From Gryllotalpicola ginsengisoli DSM 22003 (GTDB lineage: Bacteria; Actinomycetota; Actinomycetes; Actinomycetales; Microbacteriaceae): a stretch of 64,000 bases of DNA. The translations under genes were made by a program, and so were the position numbers. Under the pieces are notes generated by a model. The model did no database searches, had not been told where the DNA came from, and saw only the letters and a list, made by a program, of their open reading frames with translations. Below are positions 9,427-17,795 of the stretch, in pieces. Each line of letters begins with the position of its first letter. Position 1 is the stretch's first letter. Where the stretch lies: the NCBI RefSeq assembly GCF_000419445.1, contig NZ_AULK01000001.1, positions 62,001 through 126,000 on the forward strand. The letters run 5' to 3'.

Positions 9427-9449
9427 CGATCGGATGCCGCATCCGATCG
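9427..9449. repeat. 11-bp perfect inverted repeat between convergent genes
   Basis: Arms CGATCGGATGC and GCATCCGATCG flank a single central base, in the 36-nt gap between the Rv2175c-type gene and idsA. Both arms carry the heptamer CGGATGC/GCATCCG common in this window. It may act as a bidirectional terminator, although no T tract is present. Confidence 0.75.
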
Positions 9450-9451
9450 GC

Positions 9452-10555
9452 TCACGCCTCGCGGTCGGTGACCCGGTGCGTCAGGCGGCGCAGGGCCGCC
9501 ACGGACGTCTCGTCCAGATCGGACTCGTCGAGGGCCGCGTTGGCGCGGTCGACGTTGCGGGCGATCATGCGCTCCACCTCGTCGACCGCGCCGGAGTCGC
9601 GGATCGCCCCCTGCAGCATGAGCACCTGCTCGGCGGTGAGCTCGGGATCGCCCAGCAGCTCGTCGACGGCTCGCCGCACCGAGGCGGGAACCCGGGCGCG
9701 GGCGAGCGCGATGAGCACGGTGCGCTTGCCCTCGCGCAGGTCGTCGCCGCTCGGCTTGCCCGTGACCGACGCGTCTCCGAAGACGCCGAGCAGGTCGTCG
9801 CGCAGCTGGAAGGCGATGCCGAGCGGCAGGCCGAAGCCGCTCAGCGTCTCCAGCTGGCCCTCCCGGGCGCCCGCGATCGCCGCGCCGATCAGCAGCGGCG
9901 CCTCGATGGAGTACTTCGCCGACTTGAAGACGATGACGCGCTCGGCGGCGGCCAGCAGCTCCTGCTCGTCGCGGTCCACCCACGCGTTCTCCTCGAGCAC
10001 GTCGAGATACTGGCCGGCGGTGACGTCGGTGCGCATGGTGTTGAACTGCCGGCGGGCAGCGCGGGCGCGCGCCGGCGCGCCCGACTCGGCCAGGGACTCG
10101 TCGAGCAGCTCGTCGCTCCACCCGAGCAGAAGGTCGCCGAGCAGGATCGCCGCGCTCTGCCCGAAGGCGTCGGGGTCGCCCGCCCAGCGGCCGGCGGTGT
10201 GCAGTTGCGCGAAGCGGCGGTGGGCGCTGGCCGCCCCGCGGCGGGTGTCGGAACGGTCGATGACGTCGTCGTGCACGAGGGCGGCGGCGTGGAAGATCTC
10301 CAGCGCGCTCGCGACGCCGACGACGACGTCGAGCTCGCGCTGCGTGATGGGCTCGTCACGGACCGCTGCGACCGCCCGCCACCCCCAGTGGCAGAACTGG
10401 GCCCGGAACCGCTTGCCACCGCTGAGAAACTGCCGCGAGAAGTCGACCAGGGACGTTACGTCGACGCCGACGCTGGAGACAATGGAGGCACGGTCATCGA
10501 GGAACCGGTCGATCCTGGCTTGGACGAGATCCACCAGTTTCACGCTGTCCGCCAC
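9452..10555 (-). CDS. idsA: Polyprenyl (geranylgeranyl-type) diphosphate synthase
   Basis: Trans-prenyltransferase that extends allylic diphosphates with isopentenyl diphosphate for menaquinone, carotenoid or lipid carriers. The 367-residue protein has the first aspartate-rich motif in ALVHDDVID and the second in FQLRDDLLGVFGD, plus GGKRFRAQ near the N-terminus. The GTG at 10555 is 6 nt after TACGCT, so it is probably leaderless. The open frame continues upstream without family similarity. An idsA homologue also sits near pknL in mycobacteria. Product chain length cannot be told from sequence. Confidence 0.9.
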   Translation of the reverse strand: MADSVKLVDLVQARIDRFLDDRASIVSSVGVDVTSLVDFSRQFLSGGKRFRAQFCHWGWRAVAAVRDEPITQRELDVVVGVASALEIFHAAALVHDDVIDRSDTRRGAASAHRRFAQLHTAGRWAGDPDAFGQSAAILLGDLLLGWSDELLDESLAESGAPARARAARRQFNTMRTDVTAGQYLDVLEENAWVDRDEQELLAAAERVIVFKSAKYSIEAPLLIGAAIAGAREGQLETLSGFGLPLGIAFQLRDDLLGVFGDASVTGKPSGDDLREGKRTVLIALARARVPASVRRAVDELLGDPELTAEQVLMLQGAIRDSGAVDEVERMIARNVDRANAALDESDLDETSVAALRRLTHRVTDREA

Positions 10556-10561
10556 AAACCC

Positions 10562-10567
10562 AGCGTA
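10562..10567 (-). promoter_or_regulatory. Putative -10 of idsA
   Basis: Minus-strand TACGCT, then 6 nt, then the GTG start. It supports the chosen start and a leaderless message. Confidence 0.45.
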
Positions 10568-10648
10568 CCGGCCTAGCCGGGAGGCCAGGCCGCGATTACA
10601 CTTGGGCGACACCAGCACGCATCGCAGCTGTGAGAAGAGGGGATCGGG

Positions 10649-11032
10649 ATGCCGCTTTCGGAACACGAGCAGCGTCTCCTCGACGAGATGGAGCGCAACC
10701 TCTACCAGAACGATGCGGACTTCGTGGCCAATATCAGTTCGGCGCCGCGACAGAAGCCGGCGTACCGGTCCATCGTGCTGGGCGTGCTCGTCGCCGTGGT
10801 CGGCGTCGCCGCGCTGATCACCGGGGTGTTCGTGCAGATCCCGATCGTCGGCATCCTCGGCTTCGTCGTCATGTTCGCCGGCGTGCTGCTGGCCATCACC
10901 CCCGGTCGCGGCCGCGGCGCCGCGAAGATGTTCCAGCCCGCCGAGGATGCGCCGAAGGACCGCGGCGCCAAGCCCGACTTCATGGACCGCCTCGGCGAGA
11001 GGTGGGACAAGCGCCAGGACGGCGAGCACTAG
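10649..11032 (+). CDS. DUF3040 membrane protein
   Basis: A 127-residue protein starting MPLSEHEQRLLDEMERNLY, the hallmark N-terminus of DUF3040. Two adjacent membrane helices span about residues 43-85 (SIVLGVLVAVVGVAALIT and ILGFVVMFAGVLLAIT), followed by a charged tail. The function is unknown; in many actinobacteria it lies just before mraZ, as here. The ATG follows a GAGGGG site, and a TACACT -10 candidate lies at 10597. A strong terminator follows the stop. Confidence 0.9.
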   Translation: MPLSEHEQRLLDEMERNLYQNDADFVANISSAPRQKPAYRSIVLGVLVAVVGVAALITGVFVQIPIVGILGFVVMFAGVLLAITPGRGRGAAKMFQPAEDAPKDRGAKPDFMDRLGERWDKRQDGEH

Positions 11033-11048
11033 CCTTTCCGGACCATCA

Positions 11049-11077
11049 GGCCGACCCTTCGGGGTCGGCCTTTTTTG
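11049..11077 (+). terminator. Intrinsic terminator after the DUF3040 gene
   Basis: A perfect 9-bp stem, GGCCGACCC and GGGTCGGCC, closes on a TTCG loop and is followed by six T residues. It separates the DUF3040 gene from the mraZ promoter region. It is the clearest intrinsic terminator in the window. Confidence 0.93.
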
Positions 11078-11128
11078 TTTGCCCGAGCACCGCCCTCCGT
11101 CGGCCCTGTTCCTCCACCGTCCTCCACT

Positions 11129-11162
11129 GCCCGACTTCCGCGTCATCTCGCGGAAGTCGGGC
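11129..11162. repeat. 14-bp perfect inverted repeat ahead of mraZ
   Basis: Arms GCCCGACTTCCGCG and CGCGGAAGTCGGGC are separated by six bases (TCATCT). It lies between the DUF3040 terminator and the MraZ operator and has no T tract on the plus strand. It could be a second terminator, an attenuator or a protein site. No known family motif was recognised in it. Confidence 0.85.
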
Positions 11163-11200
11163 GGCTCGATGTACCCAAAACGGGTTCTGAGTGCTTGATT

Positions 11201-11226
11201 GTGGAGGAGAGTGGAGTATCGTGGGG
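11201..11226 (+). promoter_or_regulatory. MraZ operator (three 10-bp-spaced repeats)
   Basis: GTGGAG at 11201, GTGGAG at 11211 and GTGGGG at 11221 are spaced exactly 10 bp apart, so they lie on one face of the helix. MraZ binds short TGG-rich direct repeats of this period ahead of its own gene in other bacteria. The repeats sit 39 nt before the mraZ start, consistent with autoregulation of the dcw cluster. Confidence 0.85.
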
Positions 11227-11264
11227 GCAATTGGTCAGGCGAGCTCGGGGAAGGGAGGCGCCGC

Positions 11265-11696
11265 ATGTTCCTCGGCACCTACGCCCCCAAGCTCGACGAC
11301 AAAGGGCGCGTCATCCTGCCGGCGAAGTTCCGCGCCGAACTCGCCGGCGGCGTCGTGCTCACCCGTGGCCAGGAGCGGTGCATCTACGTGTTCAGCCGGG
11401 AGGAGTTCCAGGCGATGCACGAGAAGATCCGCCAGGCCCCGGTGACCAGCAAGCAGGCCCGCGACTACCTGCGCGTGTTCCTCTCCGGCGCGAGCGACGA
11501 GGAACCCGACACGCAGAACCGCATCACGATCCCGCCGGCGCTGCGCGCCTACGCGGGGCTCGAGAAGGAGCTCGCCGTGATCGGCGCGGGAAGCCGCGCC
11601 GAGATCTGGGACGCGAAGGCCTGGGAGGCGTACCTCGCCGAGCAGGAGTCCGCGTTCGCCGACACCGCCGAGGAGGTGATCCCCGGGCTGTTCTAG
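11265..11696 (+). CDS. mraZ: MraZ, transcriptional regulator of the dcw cluster
   Basis: A 143-residue DNA-binding protein of the AbrB-like fold that controls its own operon. It starts [23 protein letters not shown] and carries the second repeat in [18 protein letters not shown], the two halves of the duplicated MraZ domain. The ATG is chosen over a longer frame because GGGAGGC lies just upstream and the family begins here. It heads the division cluster, with an operator of three direct repeats upstream. Confidence 0.95.
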   Translation: MFLGTYAPKLDDKGRVILPAKFRAELAGGVVLTRGQERCIYVFSREEFQAMHEKIRQAPVTSKQARDYLRVFLSGASDEEPDTQNRITIPPALRAYAGLEKELAVIGAGSRAEIWDAKAWEAYLAEQESAFADTAEEVIPGLF

Positions 11697-11798
11697 CCCG
11701 CAGGCCCCGACTCCCAGCCATCCGCTGCCGTGACCGACTTCCCCGCGGCCACGTCAGGATGGATGGGGATCAGGACCGGCGGCAGGCCCTTTTCCGCC

Positions 11799-12752
11799 AT
11801 GAACGCATCCGAACTGCACATCCCCGTCATGCTCGAGCGCTGCCTCGAGCTGCTCGCCCCGGCCATCGGCCGCCCGGGCGCCGTGGTCGTGGACGGCACG
11901 CTCGGCCTCGGCGGCCACGCCGAGGCCATGCTCGAGCGGTTCCCCGAGCTGACGCTCGTCGGCCTCGACCGCGATGCGGAGGCCCTGCGCCTCGCGGGGG
12001 AGCGCCTCGCCCGCTTCGCGGACCGGGTGCACCTCGTGCACACCACCTACGACGGCATCGACCGGGCCATCGCCGAGCTCGGCATCGCCGCCGTCGACGG
12101 AGCGCTCTACGACCTCGGCGTCAGCTCGATGCAGCTCGATCTGCCCGAGCGGGGCTTCTCCTACGCCAAGGACGCGCCGCTCGACATGCGCATGGACCCG
12201 ACCCAGGAGCTGACGGCGGCGCGCATCGTCGCGGAGTACTCCGAACGCGAGCTCGCCCGCATCTTCCGCGAGTACGGCGAGGAGAAGCTGGCGCAGCGCT
12301 ACGCGCAGCGCATCGTGCGCGACCGCGCGACGCATCCGATCACCCGCACCGGCGAGCTGGTCGACCTGCTGCAGGCCGCCACCCCCGCCGCGCTGAGCCG
12401 ACAGGGCCACCCGGCCAAGCGCGTCTTCCAGGCGCTGCGCATCGAGGTCAATCAGGAGCTGGCCGTGCTCGAGCGGGCCATCCCGCGCGCGATCGACGCG
12501 CTGAAGCTCGGCGGGCGGCTCGTGGTGATGTCGTACCAGTCCCTCGAGGACCGCATCGTCAAGAGGATCTTCCAGGCCCGGTCGAGGTCGACCGCGCCGG
12601 CCGGGCTGCCCGTCGAGCTGCCCGAGCACCGCCCGGAGCTCACGCTGCTGACGCGCGGCGCCGAGCTCGCGGGCGAGGAGGAGAAGGCCAGGAACCCGCG
12701 CAGCGCACCCGTGCGCCTGCGCGCCGTGGAACGAGTGAGGGAGGCGGCATGA
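11799..12752 (+). CDS. rsmH: 16S rRNA (cytosine-1402-N4)-methyltransferase RsmH
   Basis: Methylates C1402 of 16S rRNA using S-adenosylmethionine. Motifs [28 protein letters not shown] and [19 protein letters not shown] are characteristic. The ATG at 11799 gives 317 residues, the usual length. In-frame alternatives at GTG 11730 and ATG 11763 would add 23 or 12 residues, and no strong ribosome site decides between them. The last bases overlap ftsL as ATGA, showing coupling. Confidence 0.94.
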   Translation: MNASELHIPVMLERCLELLAPAIGRPGAVVVDGTLGLGGHAEAMLERFPELTLVGLDRDAEALRLAGERLARFADRVHLVHTTYDGIDRAIAELGIAAVDGALYDLGVSSMQLDLPERGFSYAKDAPLDMRMDPTQELTAARIVAEYSERELARIFREYGEEKLAQRYAQRIVRDRATHPITRTGELVDLLQAATPAALSRQGHPAKRVFQALRIEVNQELAVLERAIPRAIDALKLGGRLVVMSYQSLEDRIVKRIFQARSRSTAPAGLPVELPEHRPELTLLTRGAELAGEEEKARNPRSAPVRLRAVERVREAA

Positions 12753-13417
12753 GCATGAACACGACCGCGGTCATCGCCGAGGGCAACCCGTGGGTCTCGG
12801 ACCTGCCGCAGCCGCGCCCCGAGGAACGCCGCAGGGGCCTGCTCGCTCCCGTCGAGACGCCCGTCGGCCGCAGGCAGCGGCCCAAGCTGTTCTACGGCGC
12901 GGTCGCCGTCGGCACGGTGCTGCTGATCGTCGCGGCGCAGCTCGTGCTGAGCATCCTCGTCTCGAACGGCGCATACCGCGTCAGCTCGCTGCAGGCGGAG
13001 CAGAAGCAGCTCAGCCGCGACTACCAGGCCGCGAGCGAGGCGGCGCAGAAGCTGTCCAGCCCGCAGAACCTCGCGGCCAACGCGGCCGCGCTCGGCATGG
13101 TCTCCGGCGGGTCGCCGGTGTACCTGCGCCTCTCCGACGGCAAGGTGATCGGCGAGCCCGCCCCGACCTCGACCACCGCGCCCGACAAGAAGCAGCTCGT
13201 GCCGAACCAGCTGCTCACGGGCGTGCCGCTCGTGACCCAGAAGGGCGAGAAGCCGTCGCAGGCGGTGACGGATGCCGCGACGCCGAGCGCCTCGAAGACC
13301 GAGGCCTCCCAGCAGACTCCCGGCAAGAAGTCCACGACACCGGCCGCGAAATCGAAGACCGAGTCGACCGGCCCCGTAGCGTGGGACGGGCCGCTGCCGT
13401 CGCCCGACACCCACTGA
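12749..13417 (+). CDS. ftsL: FtsL-like divisome protein
   Basis: A 222-residue bitopic membrane protein: a basic, proline-rich cytoplasmic N-terminus of about 48 residues, one helix ([20 protein letters not shown]), then a short coiled coil ([19 protein letters not shown]) and a Lys/Thr/Ser/Pro-rich tail. Sequence conservation in FtsL is low; position between rsmH and ftsI and topology carry the call. The start has GGGAGG upstream and overlaps the rsmH stop. It would scaffold FtsI/FtsW activation at the septum. Confidence 0.85.
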   Translation: MSMNTTAVIAEGNPWVSDLPQPRPEERRRGLLAPVETPVGRRQRPKLFYGAVAVGTVLLIVAAQLVLSILVSNGAYRVSSLQAEQKQLSRDYQAASEAAQKLSSPQNLAANAAALGMVSGGSPVYLRLSDGKVIGEPAPTSTTAPDKKQLVPNQLLTGVPLVTQKGEKPSQAVTDAATPSASKTEASQQTPGKKSTTPAAKSKTESTGPVAWDGPLPSPDTH

Positions 13418-13460
13418 GCGTCTCGCGGCCCGGCCGGTCGGAGAGAGGGAAGGCGTAGCA

Positions 13461-15245
13461 GTGAAGATCAGACGGTCGATGAGACGGCGCACCTCGTTCG
13501 CCTTCGTCGTCGTGCTCGCCATCGTGGCGAGCCTGGTCTACAAGCTCGTCGACATCCAGGTCGTCGACGCCAAGGCGCTCGACGCCGAGGCGGCCGCCCA
13601 CCGCGGCACGGTGATCACGACGTACGGCGCTCGCGGGGAGATCGTCGCCGCCGACGGCACGGTGCTCGCCGGCAGCGTGCTGCGCTACGACTTCATCGCC
13701 TCGCCGAAGGACGCCTCGACCTTCGAGCGCACCTCGAAGAGCGGGAAGTCCGAGAAGGTGACGCGGGCCGAGGCCCTCAAGGAGCTCGCCGCGATCACCG
13801 GCGACAGCGCGGCCGGCTACGAGAAGCAGATCAAGGCGGCGCTCAAGGAGAACCCCGACTCGCAGTACGCGCCGCTCGTGAAGAGCGTCGACGTGCCCAC
13901 CTACGAGAAGATCCAGGCCCTCGACATCCCCTGGCTGGCCCCGGTCAGCCACCCCGCACGCACCTACCCCGACGGCGCCGTGGCCGGCAACGTGGTCGGG
14001 TACGTGAACTCGGACGGCGAGGGCGCGGAGGGGCTGGAGCAGAAGTACCAGCAGTGCCTCGCGGGCGAGGACGGCGAGGAGACCTACCAGCGCAGCGAGG
14101 ACGGCGTGCCCATCCCCGGAAGCACCAAGGTGACCAAGGCGGCCAAGCAGGGCGGCACGCTCGTGACCACGCTCGACGCCGATCTCACCTGGTTCCTCGA
14201 CCAGAACCTGGCCGAGACGGTCAAGGACCTCGGCGCGCAGTTCGGCCAGATCTCGGTCGTCGACGTGAAGACGGGCGAGATCAAGGCCGCGGCCCAGTAC
14301 CCGTCGGTGGACCCGAACAACGTCGACGGGGTGCCGGCGGAGTACCGCAGCACGGCCATGCTGTTCTCCAACATGTACGAGCCCGGCTCGACCTTCAAGG
14401 CGCTGTCGGCGGCGGCGATGATCGACACCGGCTACGCCACGCCGAACTCGCACGTGGTCGTCCCCTACGAGTTCACCACCCCGAACGGCGCGAAGATCTA
14501 CGACGCCGAGTACCACGCGACGGAGAACATGACGCTCACCGGCGTACTGATGAACTCGTCCAACGTGGGCATGTCTCTGCTCGGCCAGAACATGTCCGAC
14601 GAGGTGCGCTACGAGTACTACAAGAAGTTCGGCATCGGCACGCCCACGGCCGTGGACTTCCCCGCCGAGCAGTCGGGAATCCTCGCGAAGCCGAGCAGCT
14701 GGGACGATCTGACGAAGTACACGACCCTGTTCGGCCAGGGCGTCTCCGCGACCCAGGCGCAGATGCTGCAGGCGTACCAGGCGCTCGCGAACGGCGGGGT
14801 GAAGGTTCCGCTGTCGATCGTCAAGGGCTGCAAGCTGAGCGACGGCACCATGATCGACGTGCCGAAGAAGACCTCGACGCGGGTGGTCAAGGCGTCGACC
14901 TCCAAGACCGTGCTCGACATGTTGGAGTCGGTCGTGCAGCAGGGCGAGAACTCCTCCGTGCTGAAGACGCCCGGGTACCGCATCGCGGCGAAGACGGGAA
15001 CCGCCCAGGAGCCCAATGAGAACGGTGTGGGGTACAAGGAGGGCGTGTACTACGTCTCCGTGATGGGCGTCGCGCCGGTCGACGACCCTCAGTACCTCGT
15101 GTCGGTCAACATCGGCTACCCGACTAAGATCAAGATGTCGTCCGCGGCAGCACCGCTGTTCCACACCGTGATGAGCCAGGTGCTTAAGACCTATCGGGTG
15201 GCCCCGTCGAAGAGCGCCCCGTCCATGCTGTCGCCCTACTTCTGA
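13461..15245 (+). CDS. ftsI: Septal penicillin-binding protein FtsI (PBP2b class B)
   Basis: Transpeptidase that crosslinks septal peptidoglycan. The 594-residue protein has a basic cytoplasmic tip, one membrane helix (SFAFVVVLAIVASLVYKLV), a class B dimerisation domain, and the catalytic motifs S310-T-F-K313, S366-S-N368 and K511-T-G. The GTG start follows a GAGGGAAGG site. It is followed after only 13 nt by murF; the murE gene that normally separates them is absent. Called pbpB in mycobacteria. Confidence 0.95.
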   Translation: MKIRRSMRRRTSFAFVVVLAIVASLVYKLVDIQVVDAKALDAEAAAHRGTVITTYGARGEIVAADGTVLAGSVLRYDFIASPKDASTFERTSKSGKSEKVTRAEALKELAAITGDSAAGYEKQIKAALKENPDSQYAPLVKSVDVPTYEKIQALDIPWLAPVSHPARTYPDGAVAGNVVGYVNSDGEGAEGLEQKYQQCLAGEDGEETYQRSEDGVPIPGSTKVTKAAKQGGTLVTTLDADLTWFLDQNLAETVKDLGAQFGQISVVDVKTGEIKAAAQYPSVDPNNVDGVPAEYRSTAMLFSNMYEPGSTFKALSAAAMIDTGYATPNSHVVVPYEFTTPNGAKIYDAEYHATENMTLTGVLMNSSNVGMSLLGQNMSDEVRYEYYKKFGIGTPTAVDFPAEQSGILAKPSSWDDLTKYTTLFGQGVSATQAQMLQAYQALANGGVKVPLSIVKGCKLSDGTMIDVPKKTSTRVVKASTSKTVLDMLESVVQQGENSSVLKTPGYRIAAKTGTAQEPNENGVGYKEGVYYVSVMGVAPVDDPQYLVSVNIGYPTKIKMSSAAAPLFHTVMSQVLKTYRVAPSKSAPSMLSPYF

Positions 15246-15258
15246 TTCTGATACCCGA

Positions 15259-16683
15259 ATGATCGAATTGACCCTGACCGAGATCGCCCAGGCGGTGTCG
15301 GGAACCCTACTCCTGGACGGCTCGGCGGCCACGGCCGACACGGTTGTCTCCGGCCTGTCCTACACCGACTCGCGAGAGGTGCGGCCCGGCGGCATCTTCT
15401 TCGCCAAGCGCGGCGAGGCGACCGACGGTCACCTCTACGCTCCGCAGGCCGTGCAGAACGGCGCCGCGCTGCTCGTGGTCGAGCGCCCGCTTCCGGAGCT
15501 CGCGGCCACCCCGCAGCTCGTCGTGGCCGACACCGTCGCCGCGCTCGGGGCGCTCGCCACCGAGGTGGTCGCCCGCGTGCACGCGCGCGGCGCCCTGAAG
15601 GTGGTCGGCATCACGGGGTCGAACGGGAAGACCACCACCAAGAACCTGCTGCGCAGCATCCTCGAGCGGGTCGGCGAGACCGTCGCGCCCCGCGAGTCCT
15701 TCAACAACGAGGTCGGCGCCCCGATCACGATGCTCGAGGTGACGGATACCACGCGCTTCCTCGTCTCGGAGATGGGTGCCGCGCACATGGGAGACATCGC
15801 GCGCCTCGTGAAGATGGCCCGGCCCGACATCGGCGTCGTGCTGAAGGTCGGGCTCGCCCACGCGGGGGAGTACGGCGGGATCGAGTACACCGCCCGCGCC
15901 AAGAGCGAGATGGTCACCGATCTGCCGGCCGACGGGCTCGCCGTGCTCAACATCGACGACCCGCGCGTGGCGGCCATGGCCGAGAAGACCACGGCCGGCC
16001 AGGTGCTCTGGTTCGGACTCGGCGAGGGGGCGCAGGTCACGGCCCGCGACATCGAGGTCGGCGCCGAGGGGACCTCGTTCACGCTCGTGCTGCCGGGGAA
16101 CGCATCCGCTCGCGTCGCCTTCAAGGTGATCGGCGAACACCACGTGATGAACGCGCTGGCCGCGGCATCCGTCGCCCACGCCCTCGGCGTGGACCTGGAC
16201 GACATCCTGGCGGGCCTGCAGGCCGTCAGCCGCGCCGAGCGCTGGCGCATGGAGGTGCTCGGCGGCCGTGACGGCATCACCGTGATCAATGACGCGTACA
16301 ACGCGAGCCCCGACTCCATGGCGGCGGCCCTGCGCACCCTCGCGAAGATCAAGAAGCCGGGCCACCGGGCGATCGCCGTGCTGGGCGAGATGGCCGAGCT
16401 GGGGGAGCTGTCGGGCCCCGAGCACGACAAGGTCGGCCTCGACGTCGTGGTGCTCGGCATCGACCGGCTCGTCGTGGTCGGCCCGGGCGCGCGGCGCATG
16501 CATGTCTCGGCCATGCGCGAGGGCACCTTCTTCTCCGATGAGTCGCAGTATGTGGAGACGGCCGACGAGGCGTACGACCTCGTGATGGCCATGGCCGAGC
16601 CGGGGGACACGATCCTCGTGAAGAGCTCCAAGGTCGCCGGATTGCGGTTCTTGGGCGACCGACTGGGAGAATCCTTCTCGTGA
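15259..16683 (+). CDS. murF: UDP-N-acetylmuramoyl-tripeptide--D-alanyl-D-alanine ligase
   Basis: Adds D-Ala-D-Ala to the UDP-MurNAc tripeptide. The 474 residues fit MurF rather than MurE: N-terminus [38 protein letters not shown], the ATP loop [22 protein letters not shown], and [11 protein letters not shown], which is diagnostic of MurF. The ATG has no clear ribosome site, and its nearness to ftsI suggests coupling. The stop overlaps mraY by 4 nt (GTGA). Confidence 0.95.
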   Translation: MIELTLTEIAQAVSGTLLLDGSAATADTVVSGLSYTDSREVRPGGIFFAKRGEATDGHLYAPQAVQNGAALLVVERPLPELAATPQLVVADTVAALGALATEVVARVHARGALKVVGITGSNGKTTTKNLLRSILERVGETVAPRESFNNEVGAPITMLEVTDTTRFLVSEMGAAHMGDIARLVKMARPDIGVVLKVGLAHAGEYGGIEYTARAKSEMVTDLPADGLAVLNIDDPRVAAMAEKTTAGQVLWFGLGEGAQVTARDIEVGAEGTSFTLVLPGNASARVAFKVIGEHHVMNALAAASVAHALGVDLDDILAGLQAVSRAERWRMEVLGGRDGITVINDAYNASPDSMAAALRTLAKIKKPGHRAIAVLGEMAELGELSGPEHDKVGLDVVVLGIDRLVVVGPGARRMHVSAMREGTFFSDESQYVETADEAYDLVMAMAEPGDTILVKSSKVAGLRFLGDRLGESFS

Positions 16684-17795
16684 GAACACTGCTGACCGCC
16701 GGCGGGCTGGCCCTGGCCTTCTCCCTCTTCCTCACGCCGCTCTTCGTGCGGTTGTTCCGCCGCCTCGAGCTCGGCCAGTTCATCCGGGATGACGGTCCGC
16801 AGTCGCACCACGCCAAGCGCGGCACGCCCACCATGGGCGGGATCGTCATCTTCCTCGCCACCCTGTTCGGCTTCTTCGTCTCCGCGCTGCTGAACGGCGG
16901 GGACGGCATCTCCGCGCCGTCGCTGCTCGTGCTGTTCATGATGGTCGGAATGGGCATCGTCGGGTTCGTCGACGACTTCCTCAAGGTGCGCAACCAGCGC
17001 TCGCTCGGCCTGGGCGGCTGGGCGAAGATCGCCGGCCAGGTGATCGTCGCCACCGTGTTCGGCATCCTCGCGATCCAGTTCCCGAACCGCGAGGGGTACA
17101 CCCCGGCGTCGCTCGCCATCTCGGCCATCCGCGACGTGCCGGCGCTCGACATCGGCAAGCTGGCGCTCATCGTGCCGGCCGTCGGCATCGTGCTCTACCT
17201 GATCTGGATCAACTTCCTCGCCGCGGCGACCACGAACGGGGTCAACCTCACCGACGGCCTCGACGGCCTCGCCGGCGGCGCCTCGATCCTCGCGATCGGC
17301 TCCTACGTCCTGATCGGCTTCTGGCAGTTCAACCAGTCCTGCTTCAGCGAGACGCTCGACAGCGACAACCTCGCCGCGTGCTACCCGACGCAGGACCCGC
17401 TGTCACTCGCGATCGTGGCCGCGGCCATCTGCGGCGCGCTCGTCGGCTTCCTGTGGTGGAACACCAACCCGGCGAAGATCATGATGGGCGACACCGGGTC
17501 GCTCGGCCTCGGCGGGGCCCTCTGCGCCCTGGCCGTGCTCACGCACACCGAGCTGCTGCTCGTGCTGATCGGCGGCCTGTTCGTCATGGAAGCGGGATCC
17601 GTGATCATCCAGCGCGCCTACTTCAAGGCGACCCACGGCAAGCGGATCTTCCTGATGACGCCGATCCACCACACCTTCGAGCTGATGAACTGGCCGGAGG
17701 TCACCATCGTGGTGCGGTTCTGGATCATCGCCGGGCTGCTGGTCGCCGCCGGCATCGGCACCTTCTACCTCGAGTGGCTGAGCAAGAGCGCCTGA
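16680..17795 (+). CDS. mraY: Phospho-N-acetylmuramoyl-pentapeptide transferase MraY
   Basis: Makes lipid I by moving phospho-MurNAc-pentapeptide to undecaprenyl phosphate in the membrane. The 371-residue, about ten-helix protein has [20 protein letters not shown], the aspartates of [16 protein letters not shown], and [10 protein letters not shown] near the C-terminus. The GTG start overlaps the murF stop, and its TGA overlaps the murD ATG by one base, so the three genes are translated as a block. Confidence 0.96.
   Translation: MRTLLTAGGLALAFSLFLTPLFVRLFRRLELGQFIRDDGPQSHHAKRGTPTMGGIVIFLATLFGFFVSALLNGGDGISAPSLLVLFMMVGMGIVGFVDDFLKVRNQRSLGLGGWAKIAGQVIVATVFGILAIQFPNREGYTPASLAISAIRDVPALDIGKLALIVPAVGIVLYLIWINFLAAATTNGVNLTDGLDGLAGGASILAIGSYVLIGFWQFNQSCFSETLDSDNLAACYPTQDPLSLAIVAAAICGALVGFLWWNTNPAKIMMGDTGSLGLGGALCALAVLTHTELLLVLIGGLFVMEAGSVIIQRAYFKATHGKRIFLMTPIHHTFELMNWPEVTIVVRFWIIAGLLVAAGIGTFYLEWLSKSA

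Noticed and set aside
11730-11798. N-terminal extension of RsmH starting at GTG 11730
   Set aside because: The extra 23 residues lack family similarity and a ribosome site; ATG 11799 gives the normal length. ATG 11763 remains possible.
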